A stretch of DNA of 64,000 nucleotides from Fidelibacterota bacterium (GTDB lineage Bacteria; Fidelibacterota; Marinisomatia; Marinisomatales; TCS55): positions 1-64,000 of the forward strand of contig JAERSH010000042.1 of assembly GCA_016845785.1 (NCBI GenBank). Reading direction: 5' to 3'. Position 1 is the first letter of the stretch, and every line of letters begins with the position of its first letter. The notes below the pieces were generated by a model. The model was not told the DNA's origin and did not search any database. It saw only the letters and a program-made list of their open reading frames with translations. This document shows, piece after piece, positions 42,961 to 50,651 of this stretch. A program made the position numbers and the translations under genes.

Positions 42961-45258
42961 ATGAAAAAAATACGCTTTTTAAGTTTATTGCTGTTTTCCA
43001 CTATTCATGCCCAAACTATTGAAGTTACAGGGTTAGTTGTGGATGGTGAATCGCACACACCTTTAGTGGGTGTCAACATTATGTCGGGAGAAACAGGAAC
43101 CGTTTCTGATCTCTCAGGTACGTTTCAACTTAACGTAGATGAAGGTGCAGAAATCACCTTCTCCTTTATTGGATATACATCCATCACCACGTTAGCCAAA
43201 CCCAGCATGACGATCTTGATGCATCCAACCGTGCTTCAAGGGGATGAAGTGCATGTCAGTGCCACCCGTGCTGTTGCCGGAATTACACCGGTTTCATTCT
43301 CGAATTTGACTGCAGCAGAGATTGAAACCAGAAATACAGCACAAGATGTGCCGATGATTCTAGGATCAGAGCCGGGGGTTTGGGCATACAGTGAGAGTGG
43401 AAATGGCACAGGATATTCATATGTATCTATTCGAGGATTTGACCAAAGCCGCATCGGTGTCATGATTGATGGTGTGCCCCTCAATGATAACGAAAGTCAT
43501 CAGGTCTATTGGGTGGATCATGGTGATTTATTAGCAGATGCACGAGATGTACAAATCCAACGGGGAATTGGAAACAGTTTATACGGTTCCTCTGCTTTTG
43601 GGGGATCCATTAATGTGAATACACAAATTGTCAGCGACAAAAGAGAAATTGGTTTATCCTATGGATCGGGAGATTGGAATACAAATAAAACCCGTGTCCG
43701 ATATCGATCCGGGAATGATCTTGGAAAAGATTTGAGCTTGACCGTTCGGGCTTCTCAAATCAATTCAGATGGATACCGTGAAAACCATAATTCTAAACAA
43801 AATGGTATGTTCTTTGGATTGGAACATCGCGGCAAACGATTCACCAACCAATTCCGGGCACTCATCGGTTATGAAAATACCCAGTTGCTTTGGGATGGTA
43901 TTTATATGACGGATATTGATGATCGTACTAAACGTCGCGCAGGGTATAAAGCATATACAGATGACTTTCTGCAACAGATCTATTCCGTCAATACGAAAGG
44001 TCGGATTCGAGATGATCTTTACTTCCGAAATGTGAGTTACCTCGTGTTGGGTAAGGGGTATTATGAGGTCGCCAAATCCGGTCGAGATTTTTATGCCTAT
44101 AACTTGGATATCAATAATGAATATACGGATGCCCAAGAACAAAATATGTCCACCGATCTTCTTAGGAGAAAATGGATCGATAATAATTATTTTGGCGTAG
44201 TCCCGACCTTGACGTGGAACAATAAAGAAATTCGCGCAGATATTGGTGGTGAAATTCGATTTTACACTGGAGATCATTACGGTGAGGTATCTCAATTTTC
44301 TAATGCCGGTTTAGCAGCCCATTTCGGCGATAAATGGCATCGGTATTATCGATATGTAGGGAAAAAGAACTCCATCACTGCATTTGCCCATTTTGTATGG
44401 AGCCCTGAAGGACAGCCTTTTACACTCATGGCCGATTTCCAAAATCAGAATCACAATTGGACATTGGATCAAGAATCCATTGGTCATGCGGCTGGGCATC
44501 AGCTTTCTGCCGATTGGAATTTTTTCAATCCACGGATGGGGATGATTTGGGAATTTAGTGATTCAATGCATGTATTTGTGAATTGGGGCAAAGCCCAAAA
44601 AGAACCGGCCGACAATCAGATTATTGATGCGGATGATGTATGGAGTAAACCGGTCATGGCTGCGGCAGAGGTCATTTCAGATTTAGAGTGGGGAATCGAT
44701 TTTACCTTCGGAAAAGGTCGCGCCCGATTTAACGGATATCACATCAAATACCTGAATGAACAATTGAAAAATATTGATGTAGAGCAAGAAGGTGAGTACG
44801 ATTACTATTCAGCGGACTCCACCGATCACATGGGCTTCGAATGGGAAGCGGGATTTACATTCAATAAAAAATGGAGCACTTCTGCCAATGGCGCATTGGT
44901 CATGAATTATTTTTCTGATGGAAAAAGTTTACCCAATATTCCATCCACATTATTCAATATGTCAGTGAATTATCGTCCCATGAAAAATACATTATTATTC
45001 CTCCATTGGCGGCGTGTAGGACATATGTATGTAGATAAGGCCAACACTGATCCTGCAGGTTTGATCGATCCATATGGGTTATGGAATGTTGGTGCCCAAT
45101 ACCGATGGAAGGGATTGGAAGTCATGGTCAAAGTGAACAATATTTTTGATAAGCTTTATGAAACCTATGGGTATGGTTATGAATGGGATGGATACCATGC
45201 CTATTTCTGGCCCGGCGCACCCAGAAACTCCTTCATCAATATTTCATATACATTCTAA
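42961..45258 (+). CDS. TonB-dependent receptor, probably for thiamine or a precursor
   Basis: The 765-residue outer-membrane receptor has a signal peptide (KKIRFLSLLLFSTIHAQ), a carboxypeptidase-D-like domain (about 20-95, VTGLVVDGESHTPLVGVNI), a plug domain (about 120-230, with SYVSIRGFDQSRIGVMIDGV and QIQRGIGNSLYGSSAFGGSI), and a 22-strand-type barrel ending in FINISYTF. The preceding TPP riboswitch indicates thiamine-repressed expression. Import of thiamine, its phosphates or pyrimidine/thiazole precursors is inferred from that control alone. An inner-membrane thiamine transporter is not adjacent. Confidence 0.9.
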   Translation: MKKIRFLSLLLFSTIHAQTIEVTGLVVDGESHTPLVGVNIMSGETGTVSDLSGTFQLNVDEGAEITFSFIGYTSITTLAKPSMTILMHPTVLQGDEVHVSATRAVAGITPVSFSNLTAAEIETRNTAQDVPMILGSEPGVWAYSESGNGTGYSYVSIRGFDQSRIGVMIDGVPLNDNESHQVYWVDHGDLLADARDVQIQRGIGNSLYGSSAFGGSINVNTQIVSDKREIGLSYGSGDWNTNKTRVRYRSGNDLGKDLSLTVRASQINSDGYRENHNSKQNGMFFGLEHRGKRFTNQFRALIGYENTQLLWDGIYMTDIDDRTKRRAGYKAYTDDFLQQIYSVNTKGRIRDDLYFRNVSYLVLGKGYYEVAKSGRDFYAYNLDINNEYTDAQEQNMSTDLLRRKWIDNNYFGVVPTLTWNNKEIRADIGGEIRFYTGDHYGEVSQFSNAGLAAHFGDKWHRYYRYVGKKNSITAFAHFVWSPEGQPFTLMADFQNQNHNWTLDQESIGHAAGHQLSADWNFFNPRMGMIWEFSDSMHVFVNWGKAQKEPADNQIIDADDVWSKPVMAAAEVISDLEWGIDFTFGKGRARFNGYHIKYLNEQLKNIDVEQEGEYDYYSADSTDHMGFEWEAGFTFNKKWSTSANGALVMNYFSDGKSLPNIPSTLFNMSVNYRPMKNTLLFLHWRRVGHMYVDKANTDPAGLIDPYGLWNVGAQYRWKGLEVMVKVNNIFDKLYETYGYGYEWDGYHAYFWPGAPRNSFINISYTF

Positions 45259-45267
45259 AAAGATTGT

Positions 45268-45295
45268 AGGGGGTTTGCCAGTTGGCGGATCCCCT
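45268..45295 (+). terminator. Hairpin after the TonB receptor gene
   Basis: Ten bases after the TonB receptor stop codon, AGGGGG and TCCCCT flank an inner GCC/GGC pair, forming a stem with loop AGTT. No run of T follows, so this is at best a weak intrinsic terminator or an RNA-stabilising hairpin. It lies between convergent genes. Confidence 0.45.
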
Positions 45296-45354
45296 GCCTT
45301 ATCAACTTAGAAGCAAGCTTACAGACCTATCCGTTCGATTCTGATGCCGTCCTT

Positions 45355-45771
45355 TTAGGTAAAGGGGTTCACTGTTTCCACAAACCCATATTTTTGTCCA
45401 GCGTTTAAATCTTCTGTATACAAAATAGAGGCCAAACTCGTTTCTGCTGCCTGGAGGATTAGCGCATCCCAAAATGATAATCCGAATTTGGTTTGTTTTC
45501 TCACCGCTTCTTTTATCATTTCTGGGGATACGGTAATAATGTTCAGCGCGCTGATTGATTCTATAGCCGTGAGGGCCATTTCCGGTTCTATCCCTAATTT
45601 TTTAGTGGCAACAACATAGAACTCCTGTAAAACCTGGGTCGAAATTTGTCCCTTTCCCGATCCCATGGCTTCAGCAATAATCGCTTTTGCGATTTCCTGT
45701 TTATTTTTGGCGGCTCTGTCAAAAGCATAAACTAAAATATTGGTGTCGAAGAAGACATTTTTAGATGTCAT
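45355..45771 (-). CDS. vapC: PIN-domain toxin (VapC-like ribonuclease)
   Basis: The 138-residue protein is read from ATG 45771 (MTSKNVFFDTNILVYAFDRA). The longer frame to 45825 would overlap the antitoxin by 65 bases and has no PIN homology. PIN acidic residues are visible: Asp in FFDTNILVYA, Glu in STQVLQEFYVVA, Asp in SFWDALILQAA and Asp in LYTEDLNAGQ. PIN toxins of type II systems are RNases that cut tRNA or rRNA. The upstream overlapping ribbon-helix-helix gene is the expected antitoxin. Confidence 0.88.
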   Translation of the reverse strand: MTSKNVFFDTNILVYAFDRAAKNKQEIAKAIIAEAMGSGKGQISTQVLQEFYVVATKKLGIEPEMALTAIESISALNIITVSPEMIKEAVRKQTKFGLSFWDALILQAAETSLASILYTEDLNAGQKYGFVETVNPFT

Positions 45772-45985
45772 AAAGTTCTTCTCTTTTCCAGGGTTTTTCT
45801 TCGGAATCGCCTTCCAAGCGGTCAATGGTGTTCATGAAAAAATCAATATCGCTTTTATTTTCAGATTCAGACACAACCGATTCCAGAAATGCGCGAACCA
45901 TTTTATTTAATGATGAATTGTGCTCTTTGGCATATTCCCGGGCTTTTTCAATCAATTTTTCATTTGCCGATAAGGTAATATTCAT
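45761..45985 (-). CDS. vapB: Ribbon-helix-helix antitoxin (VapB-like)
   Basis: The 74-residue protein from ATG 45985 has an MNITLSANEKLIEKAREYA strand-helix start followed by NSSLNKMVRAFLESV, a ribbon-helix-helix DNA-binding unit. The acidic C-terminal part (ENKSDIDFFMNTIDRLEGD) is likely to wrap the toxin. AGGAGA six bases upstream supports this start over the TTG five codons earlier. Its stop overlaps the toxin ATG by 11 bases. A perfect palindrome in its promoter suggests autoregulation. Confidence 0.85.
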   Translation of the reverse strand: MNITLSANEKLIEKAREYAKEHNSSLNKMVRAFLESVVSESENKSDIDFFMNTIDRLEGDSEEKPWKREELYDI

Positions 45986-46005
45986 AGTCTCTCCTATCAA
46001 GTGTG

Positions 46006-46037
46006 CACATAATATGTGTAAATAATAAGAATTGCAA
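46006..46037 (-). promoter_or_regulatory. Toxin-antitoxin promoter with palindromic operator
   Basis: On the minus strand TTGCAA (46032-46037) and TATTAT (46009-46014) form a -35/-10 pair with 17-base spacing. The -10 box lies inside the perfect palindrome CACATA-T-TATGTG (46006-46018). Binding of the antitoxin or the complex there would block transcription. This is the usual form of control for VapBC systems and is inferred from position. Confidence 0.6.
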
Positions 46038-46110
46038 CTTAAATTTTCAAAATTATAAAATGATTCAAATTCAATTTAAATCGACACCAATGGATTCGAT
46101 AATGCATATC

Positions 46111-47187
46111 CTACATCATAAATCTTGACGCAATCCGCTTGGCCAGGCTGTTCAGATTCCCACCATTTCCTGAGTTGACCAAAATAGCCACAGTCACATT
46201 TCTTCCAGGATAGTGGATCAGCATGGCCCGACCACCAGTGGACCCACCGGAATGACCAATAATTTCATTTCGCCAATCATCCTGTTGGTGTCGCCATCCC
46301 AAACCATAATTCGTTGATTTACCATTATTAAGATTAAGGGGTTTTTGCAATTCAGCTAATGCTGATGTAGATAAGAATGATGAACCATAAATGTTATGGA
46401 TAAAGTTCACCATATCGGTTGTAGTGCCCACAAATCCGCCCCCGGCCCATTTATAGCTATTATCCACTTTTGGCGCTAATACGGGATTTCCATTTTTGAT
46501 ATTATAAAAAGAGGCAATAGGAGATAGGGTTGAATCTCGATGTTCACCCATCATGGTTTCTAAGCTTAAAGCCGTAAACACGGTGTCTTCCATATAAGAA
46601 AGGAAGTCGATTCCGGATGCCCCTTCTATAACTGCACTAACGAGATTCCATCCATAACTGCTATACCTGTATTTTGAACCAGGAGGATGGAGGAGGGTGT
46701 CTTGATCGAAAATTGAAAGGCCACTCTTCACATCAGGATAAAATGTATCACTCAACATTTCCTGTCCCCGATAATGACGAATGCCTGCCAAATGTCCCAT
46801 GGATTGCCGCGTGGTGATGGGCCAACGTTTTTTTGGAAAGGCGGGGACGTAGGTTTGAACCTCAGCGTCCAAATTCAATTTATTTTGATCTATAAGCCGA
46901 CCGACCGCCGCGGATGTGACTGTTTTAGATACACTGCCAATTCGAAATCGTGTGTCTGTGGTGACGGGAATATTGTCATCCACATCAGCCAATCCAAATC
47001 CTTCTCGCCAAACCATTCCATCATCTTTACCAACAGCGATAGAAAGTCCAGGCATTTTATGGTCATCCATAAACTGTTGAATCATTCTTGTTGCACGATT
47101 TTCAGGATTGTTCCCGGTGACATATTTCCCGCCCACTGCAAGAATGAACAGCAGAATAAGGATGTAGATTTGTTTTAGTTTTTCCAT
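46111..47187 (-). CDS. Serine hydrolase of the beta-lactamase/PBP4* family
   Basis: I start at ATG 47187 (MEKLKQIYILILLFILAVGG, a signal or anchor sequence), giving 358 residues. The frame is open 28 codons further upstream but would overlap rlmH. The family S-x-x-K motif is Ser85-V-S-Lys88 in RIGSVSKTV, a tyrosine motif lies in YRYSSYGWNLV, and the third motif region reads GHSGGSTGG. These class C-like proteins include D-Ala-D-Ala carboxypeptidases, esterases and peptidases. The substrate is unknown. It follows rlmH by one base. Confidence 0.88.
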   Translation of the reverse strand: MEKLKQIYILILLFILAVGGKYVTGNNPENRATRMIQQFMDDHKMPGLSIAVGKDDGMVWREGFGLADVDDNIPVTTDTRFRIGSVSKTVTSAAVGRLIDQNKLNLDAEVQTYVPAFPKKRWPITTRQSMGHLAGIRHYRGQEMLSDTFYPDVKSGLSIFDQDTLLHPPGSKYRYSSYGWNLVSAVIEGASGIDFLSYMEDTVFTALSLETMMGEHRDSTLSPIASFYNIKNGNPVLAPKVDNSYKWAGGGFVGTTTDMVNFIHNIYGSSFLSTSALAELQKPLNLNNGKSTNYGLGWRHQQDDWRNEIIGHSGGSTGGRAMLIHYPGRNVTVAILVNSGNGGNLNSLAKRIASRFMM

Positions 47188-47188
47188 A

Positions 47189-47623
47189 TTAGACCTTATG
47201 GTATTTTCTGTTTTTGATGATAGAAATGGCACGATAAATCTGTTCGAGTAAAAAGGCTTTTGCCATCTCATGGGTAAAAGTCATTGAAGATAGGGAAAGG
47301 ATCATATTTGTTTTATCTTTTACAGTAGATGACAATCCGTCGGGACCACCAATAAGGAATGTAATGGGTTCATTCCTTGATCTGAGTAAAAGGGCCAACC
47401 CCTGAGAAGTGATGGGATCACCCTCCTCGCTAAGGGCGATATGGAATCCCGGATGTTTGGATATATGATCGCCTAATTTTTCACCTTCAGTAGTTTTATT
47501 ACTATCTTTAATGGAGACGAAATCAAGCTTAGCATCATGGGTAATTCGTTTTGAAAAGTCATCACAAATATCACGAAGGCTTTTGTCTTTCACCTTCCCC
47601 ACAGAAAGAATTTTTAATTTCAC
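47189..47623 (-). CDS. rlmH: 23S rRNA (pseudouridine1915-N3)-methyltransferase RlmH
   Basis: RlmH is a SPOUT methyltransferase that modifies pseudouridine 1915 in helix 69 of 23S rRNA. The 144-residue protein has the N-terminal MKLKILSVGKVKDKSL, the SAM knot FLIGGPDGLSSTV, and the C-terminal signature AKAFLLEQIYRAISI with NRKYHKV. It is about ten residues shorter than E. coli RlmH, within family range. It overlaps the preceding flavoprotein gene by four bases. Confidence 0.94.
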   Translation of the reverse strand: MKLKILSVGKVKDKSLRDICDDFSKRITHDAKLDFVSIKDSNKTTEGEKLGDHISKHPGFHIALSEEGDPITSQGLALLLRSRNEPITFLIGGPDGLSSTVKDKTNMILSLSSMTFTHEMAKAFLLEQIYRAISIIKNRKYHKV

Positions 47624-48252
47624 TTCAAATAATCAGGGATGGGTATAGAATCAGGCAAAACGGGGTCCGGTATTAATTCACCTTTTTCGAGGGAAAGGGG
47701 AAGCACGCCTGCCCAAATGGGAAGTGCATAATCTTCATCATCATCTCCCGGTGGACCTTTACGCAATTTTGCCGATGCTTCATTTAATGGAATAGCAATG
47801 ACCGTGGTGGCATCCATTTCTTTTTGAGTGGGTTGGCGTGCATCTTCCCATCGGCCGGGAATTAAATGATCGCTCACCACTTTTAAAGCATTCCATTTTT
47901 CTTCAGGATCATCTACGATTTTTCCCGGACCGAAAATCACCACGGATCGGTAATTCATAGAATGATGAAATGCGGAACGGGCCAAAACAATGCCATCCAT
48001 AAGTGTAATCGTGATGCAAATATTTTGTTGACCCGGAATGGTTTTCAACATTCGACTGGCAGCAGATCCATGAATGTATAAAGTATCTCCATCTCTCGCA
48101 TGAATGGTGGGGATGACCACAGGGTTGTTTTCGTGGACAATGCCTACGTGACAAATCAAAGCTTCATCAATTATCGGATAAATTGTATCTTTATCGTAGT
48201 GCCCTCTGTCGGGGATTCGTTTGACTCGTGTGCGTTCTGATTTGAAAGTCAT
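47620..48252 (-). CDS. Pyridoxamine 5'-phosphate oxidase-like flavoprotein (NimA-like)
   Basis: The 210-residue split-barrel protein has RTRVKRIPDRGHYDKDTIYPIIDEA, a start typical of the NimA-like FMN-binding family, then VVIPTIHARDGDTLYIHGSAAS and SVVIFGPGKIVDDPEEKWNAL. Relatives bind FMN or heme and include nitroimidazole reductases, but most are uncharacterised. Four-base overlaps on both sides place it in the operon of the M6 peptidase, RlmH and serine hydrolase. Enzymatic role is unknown. Confidence 0.87.
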   Translation of the reverse strand: MTFKSERTRVKRIPDRGHYDKDTIYPIIDEALICHVGIVHENNPVVIPTIHARDGDTLYIHGSAASRMLKTIPGQQNICITITLMDGIVLARSAFHHSMNYRSVVIFGPGKIVDDPEEKWNALKVVSDHLIPGRWEDARQPTQKEMDATTVIAIPLNEASAKLRKGPPGDDDEDYALPIWAGVLPLSLEKGELIPDPVLPDSIPIPDYLK

Positions 48253-50486
48253 TTCATTAATACCATTTTTATAACTTGGGTTGACTGAGCCGATTCCAGT
48301 TTCGCTAGATATACACCGGATGCATACTGACCACCATTCCAGGTGATTTGATGGATACCGGGTTTCGCCGTCTGATCGGCCAATGTTTCTACAAGCCTTC
48401 CTTGAATGTCATAAATATTTAAACGAATTAGTTGACCAATTCCTTCTTCGCCAACCATATAGATCAATGTCGTCTTTGGATTAAAGGGATTGGGATAATT
48501 CTGTTTCAACGTGAAATATTCAGGCAGTATGATTTCATCTTCCACAGCCAAATCAATACTGACTGTATCCATTCTTGCGCGGATATTGATATCGCCGCTT
48601 GAGCCAATGCTGGCGCTCCAATTCAATCCATTGGTAGATGAATAAGATCGGTAAGTGGTTTCACCAAATTTATCAAAAGAGATGGGATAAGTTTGATTAA
48701 TTACCTTGTAGGAAATAAAAATATCACTTCCTTCACGGAGGACTATTTTTGGTTCGGAAGGGAAGGAATAAGAATGCCATCCTCTCTCAGTGATGGAATC
48801 CTTCATGGTAAGGATTAAGTTTTCAGTTTTGAATGATTTAAACTTTTCAAAAACTTGTATTTCAACAGCATAATTATCCCGGCGGAAGCCGATATCAATT
48901 CCCGATAATAAACCGGGACTGGGCGCTGTAAATCGAACACCACCCCAATAATCTTTCGCCGTACTGGATCCCCAACCCCATCCGGAAATGCCCTGTTCAT
49001 CATAAGCAATCATGTAACCGACATTGTCACGGATTTCAATATCGGCTGTCATTTCATCACCGCTATCAGAAATATTAATCACTTTTACATAGGTCGATTT
49101 ATCATCATAATCTTTAGAGTTTGGATTGGAATTATCCCAAAAGTTCCGATTGACGGAAGTTCCCGGCCAAGGATCGCCCGCATCACCACGGTTTTCATGC
49201 AAGTCCATATGGCCTGCACCATCAGCCGCTTCCACATCAATCAACTTTCGGTTTTCATCATTGTTGTTCGGTCCGCTATTATATTTATACGAACCCCAAC
49301 TGCGATTTTGATCAACATGATAAATCATTAATCCTGCACCATTCAGATAGGTATCAAATCCCTTTTTCTGGCGGTTTTCAATGAGGAAATACCGTGCCCC
49401 TGTAAAGCCGTCTTCCCATAGTAAATAGGCTTCCGGGTTGGACTTCGATTCTTTCACCTTTAAATTTTTCTGATCGGATAACAGAATGGTAGGTGTGATC
49501 CATCCCATCTGGATTTTGCTCCAGGCGGTCAAATGGGATGGTTTATAACTATGTTTACCATCACCGCCCCATGATCCACTGGCCATGAGTCCCCATTCGC
49601 CAATACCATTGGAATCATCATAATCCGGCCCTTCTGTATCATCGGTCCTGTCATATAGATCGGGTAATCCGATTATGTGCCCAAATTCGTGGGCGAAGAC
49701 CCCGATTGCCCTAATGCCCCCATTGGCATGCTTCTCCGGTGCGACAAAATAATTAGAAACAATGATGCCTTCATGAGAGGTGTATTCGTTGGATGAGCCC
49801 AAACTGCTTTTATGGGGCCAAAGATTGGTGCCTGTGGTTGCACGTTCATCAGTACCGGATCCCTGGTAAACAATGCAGACTGCATCTACATAGCCATCAT
49901 CATCGCCGGAGTTTGGAATGCCATCAGGGCCGTCATTATCATATTTTGTAAAATCGATGGCCGCGTCGGCGGCTTCAATAATGCTTCGCACAAATCCTTT
50001 ACTGTTGGCAGGATAATTGCTATTGGACCCATTATTGTCGCTGGTATAATATGATTTTGTATTGCCCGCTGTAAAGGGGCCGTATACAGATCCGGTAACC
50101 ACAAATTGGTCGTAAGATACTTCTTTAAAATAATCCGTGAGGTTACCTTGTTTATTATTCCCAAAGAGAAGTGAATCAAAATCCGCAACCTTATATGACA
50201 ATTGTGTATCGGAATAATTGGCAATAATGACAGGTAAAGAAAATTTGGCCGTATCCAACCGTACCTTTGATCGTTTATTCAACGCCATTTCCATTCGCAC
50301 TTGTCGGCGCTGTTCCATCCGATGCGTCCAAGCAGTGGGACTATAATCCAATATGTCTGGGTTATTTCGAATTATGGTCCAATATCCTTTGGGAAACCGA
50401 TGGCCTTTTTCCGGAGGGTTATTTCCCAAAAGAATCGTTAAGCTCATTAAACATATAATAAATAATTTTGTTTTGAATGGGTGCAT
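48249..50486 (-). CDS. Secreted M6 family metalloprotease with type IX sorting domain
   Basis: The 745-residue protein has a signal peptide (KTKLFIICLMSLTILLG), a propeptide region, and an immune inhibitor A-type catalytic domain with the zinc motif HEFGHIIGLPDLYD (His266, Glu267, His270) and the later GLMASGSWGGDGKH. A beta-sandwich region follows, and the C-terminal FlgD-like sorting domain has LKQNYPNPFNPKTTL, YDIQGRLVETLAD and NGGQYASGVYLAKL. It is therefore a likely cargo of the type IX pathway represented here by the PorU- and PorZ-like proteins. It is the first gene of a minus-strand operon divergent from polA. Confidence 0.92.
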   Translation of the reverse strand: MHPFKTKLFIICLMSLTILLGNNPPEKGHRFPKGYWTIIRNNPDILDYSPTAWTHRMEQRRQVRMEMALNKRSKVRLDTAKFSLPVIIANYSDTQLSYKVADFDSLLFGNNKQGNLTDYFKEVSYDQFVVTGSVYGPFTAGNTKSYYTSDNNGSNSNYPANSKGFVRSIIEAADAAIDFTKYDNDGPDGIPNSGDDDGYVDAVCIVYQGSGTDERATTGTNLWPHKSSLGSSNEYTSHEGIIVSNYFVAPEKHANGGIRAIGVFAHEFGHIIGLPDLYDRTDDTEGPDYDDSNGIGEWGLMASGSWGGDGKHSYKPSHLTAWSKIQMGWITPTILLSDQKNLKVKESKSNPEAYLLWEDGFTGARYFLIENRQKKGFDTYLNGAGLMIYHVDQNRSWGSYKYNSGPNNNDENRKLIDVEAADGAGHMDLHENRGDAGDPWPGTSVNRNFWDNSNPNSKDYDDKSTYVKVINISDSGDEMTADIEIRDNVGYMIAYDEQGISGWGWGSSTAKDYWGGVRFTAPSPGLLSGIDIGFRRDNYAVEIQVFEKFKSFKTENLILTMKDSITERGWHSYSFPSEPKIVLREGSDIFISYKVINQTYPISFDKFGETTYRSYSSTNGLNWSASIGSSGDINIRARMDTVSIDLAVEDEIILPEYFTLKQNYPNPFNPKTTLIYMVGEEGIGQLIRLNIYDIQGRLVETLADQTAKPGIHQITWNGGQYASGVYLAKLESAQSTQVIKMVLMK

Positions 50487-50651
50487 AGTTAATCCTGCCT
50501 TGATATTTAATGATTCGTCCCCCGATCTTACCCGATAGAATATAAATGCATATTGGAAAGCAAAAAAGGGGGAACCCTGATTAAAGAAATGATGAAATAT
50601 TGAATTTCATGGTTCGTGGATTTCTATCTATCGTCTTAACTTTAATGCTTC

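Noticed and set aside
45772-45825. Longer PIN toxin N-terminus
   Set aside because: The residues MTAWKAIPKKN... overlap the antitoxin gene out of frame, and the PIN fold starts right after the internal ATG.
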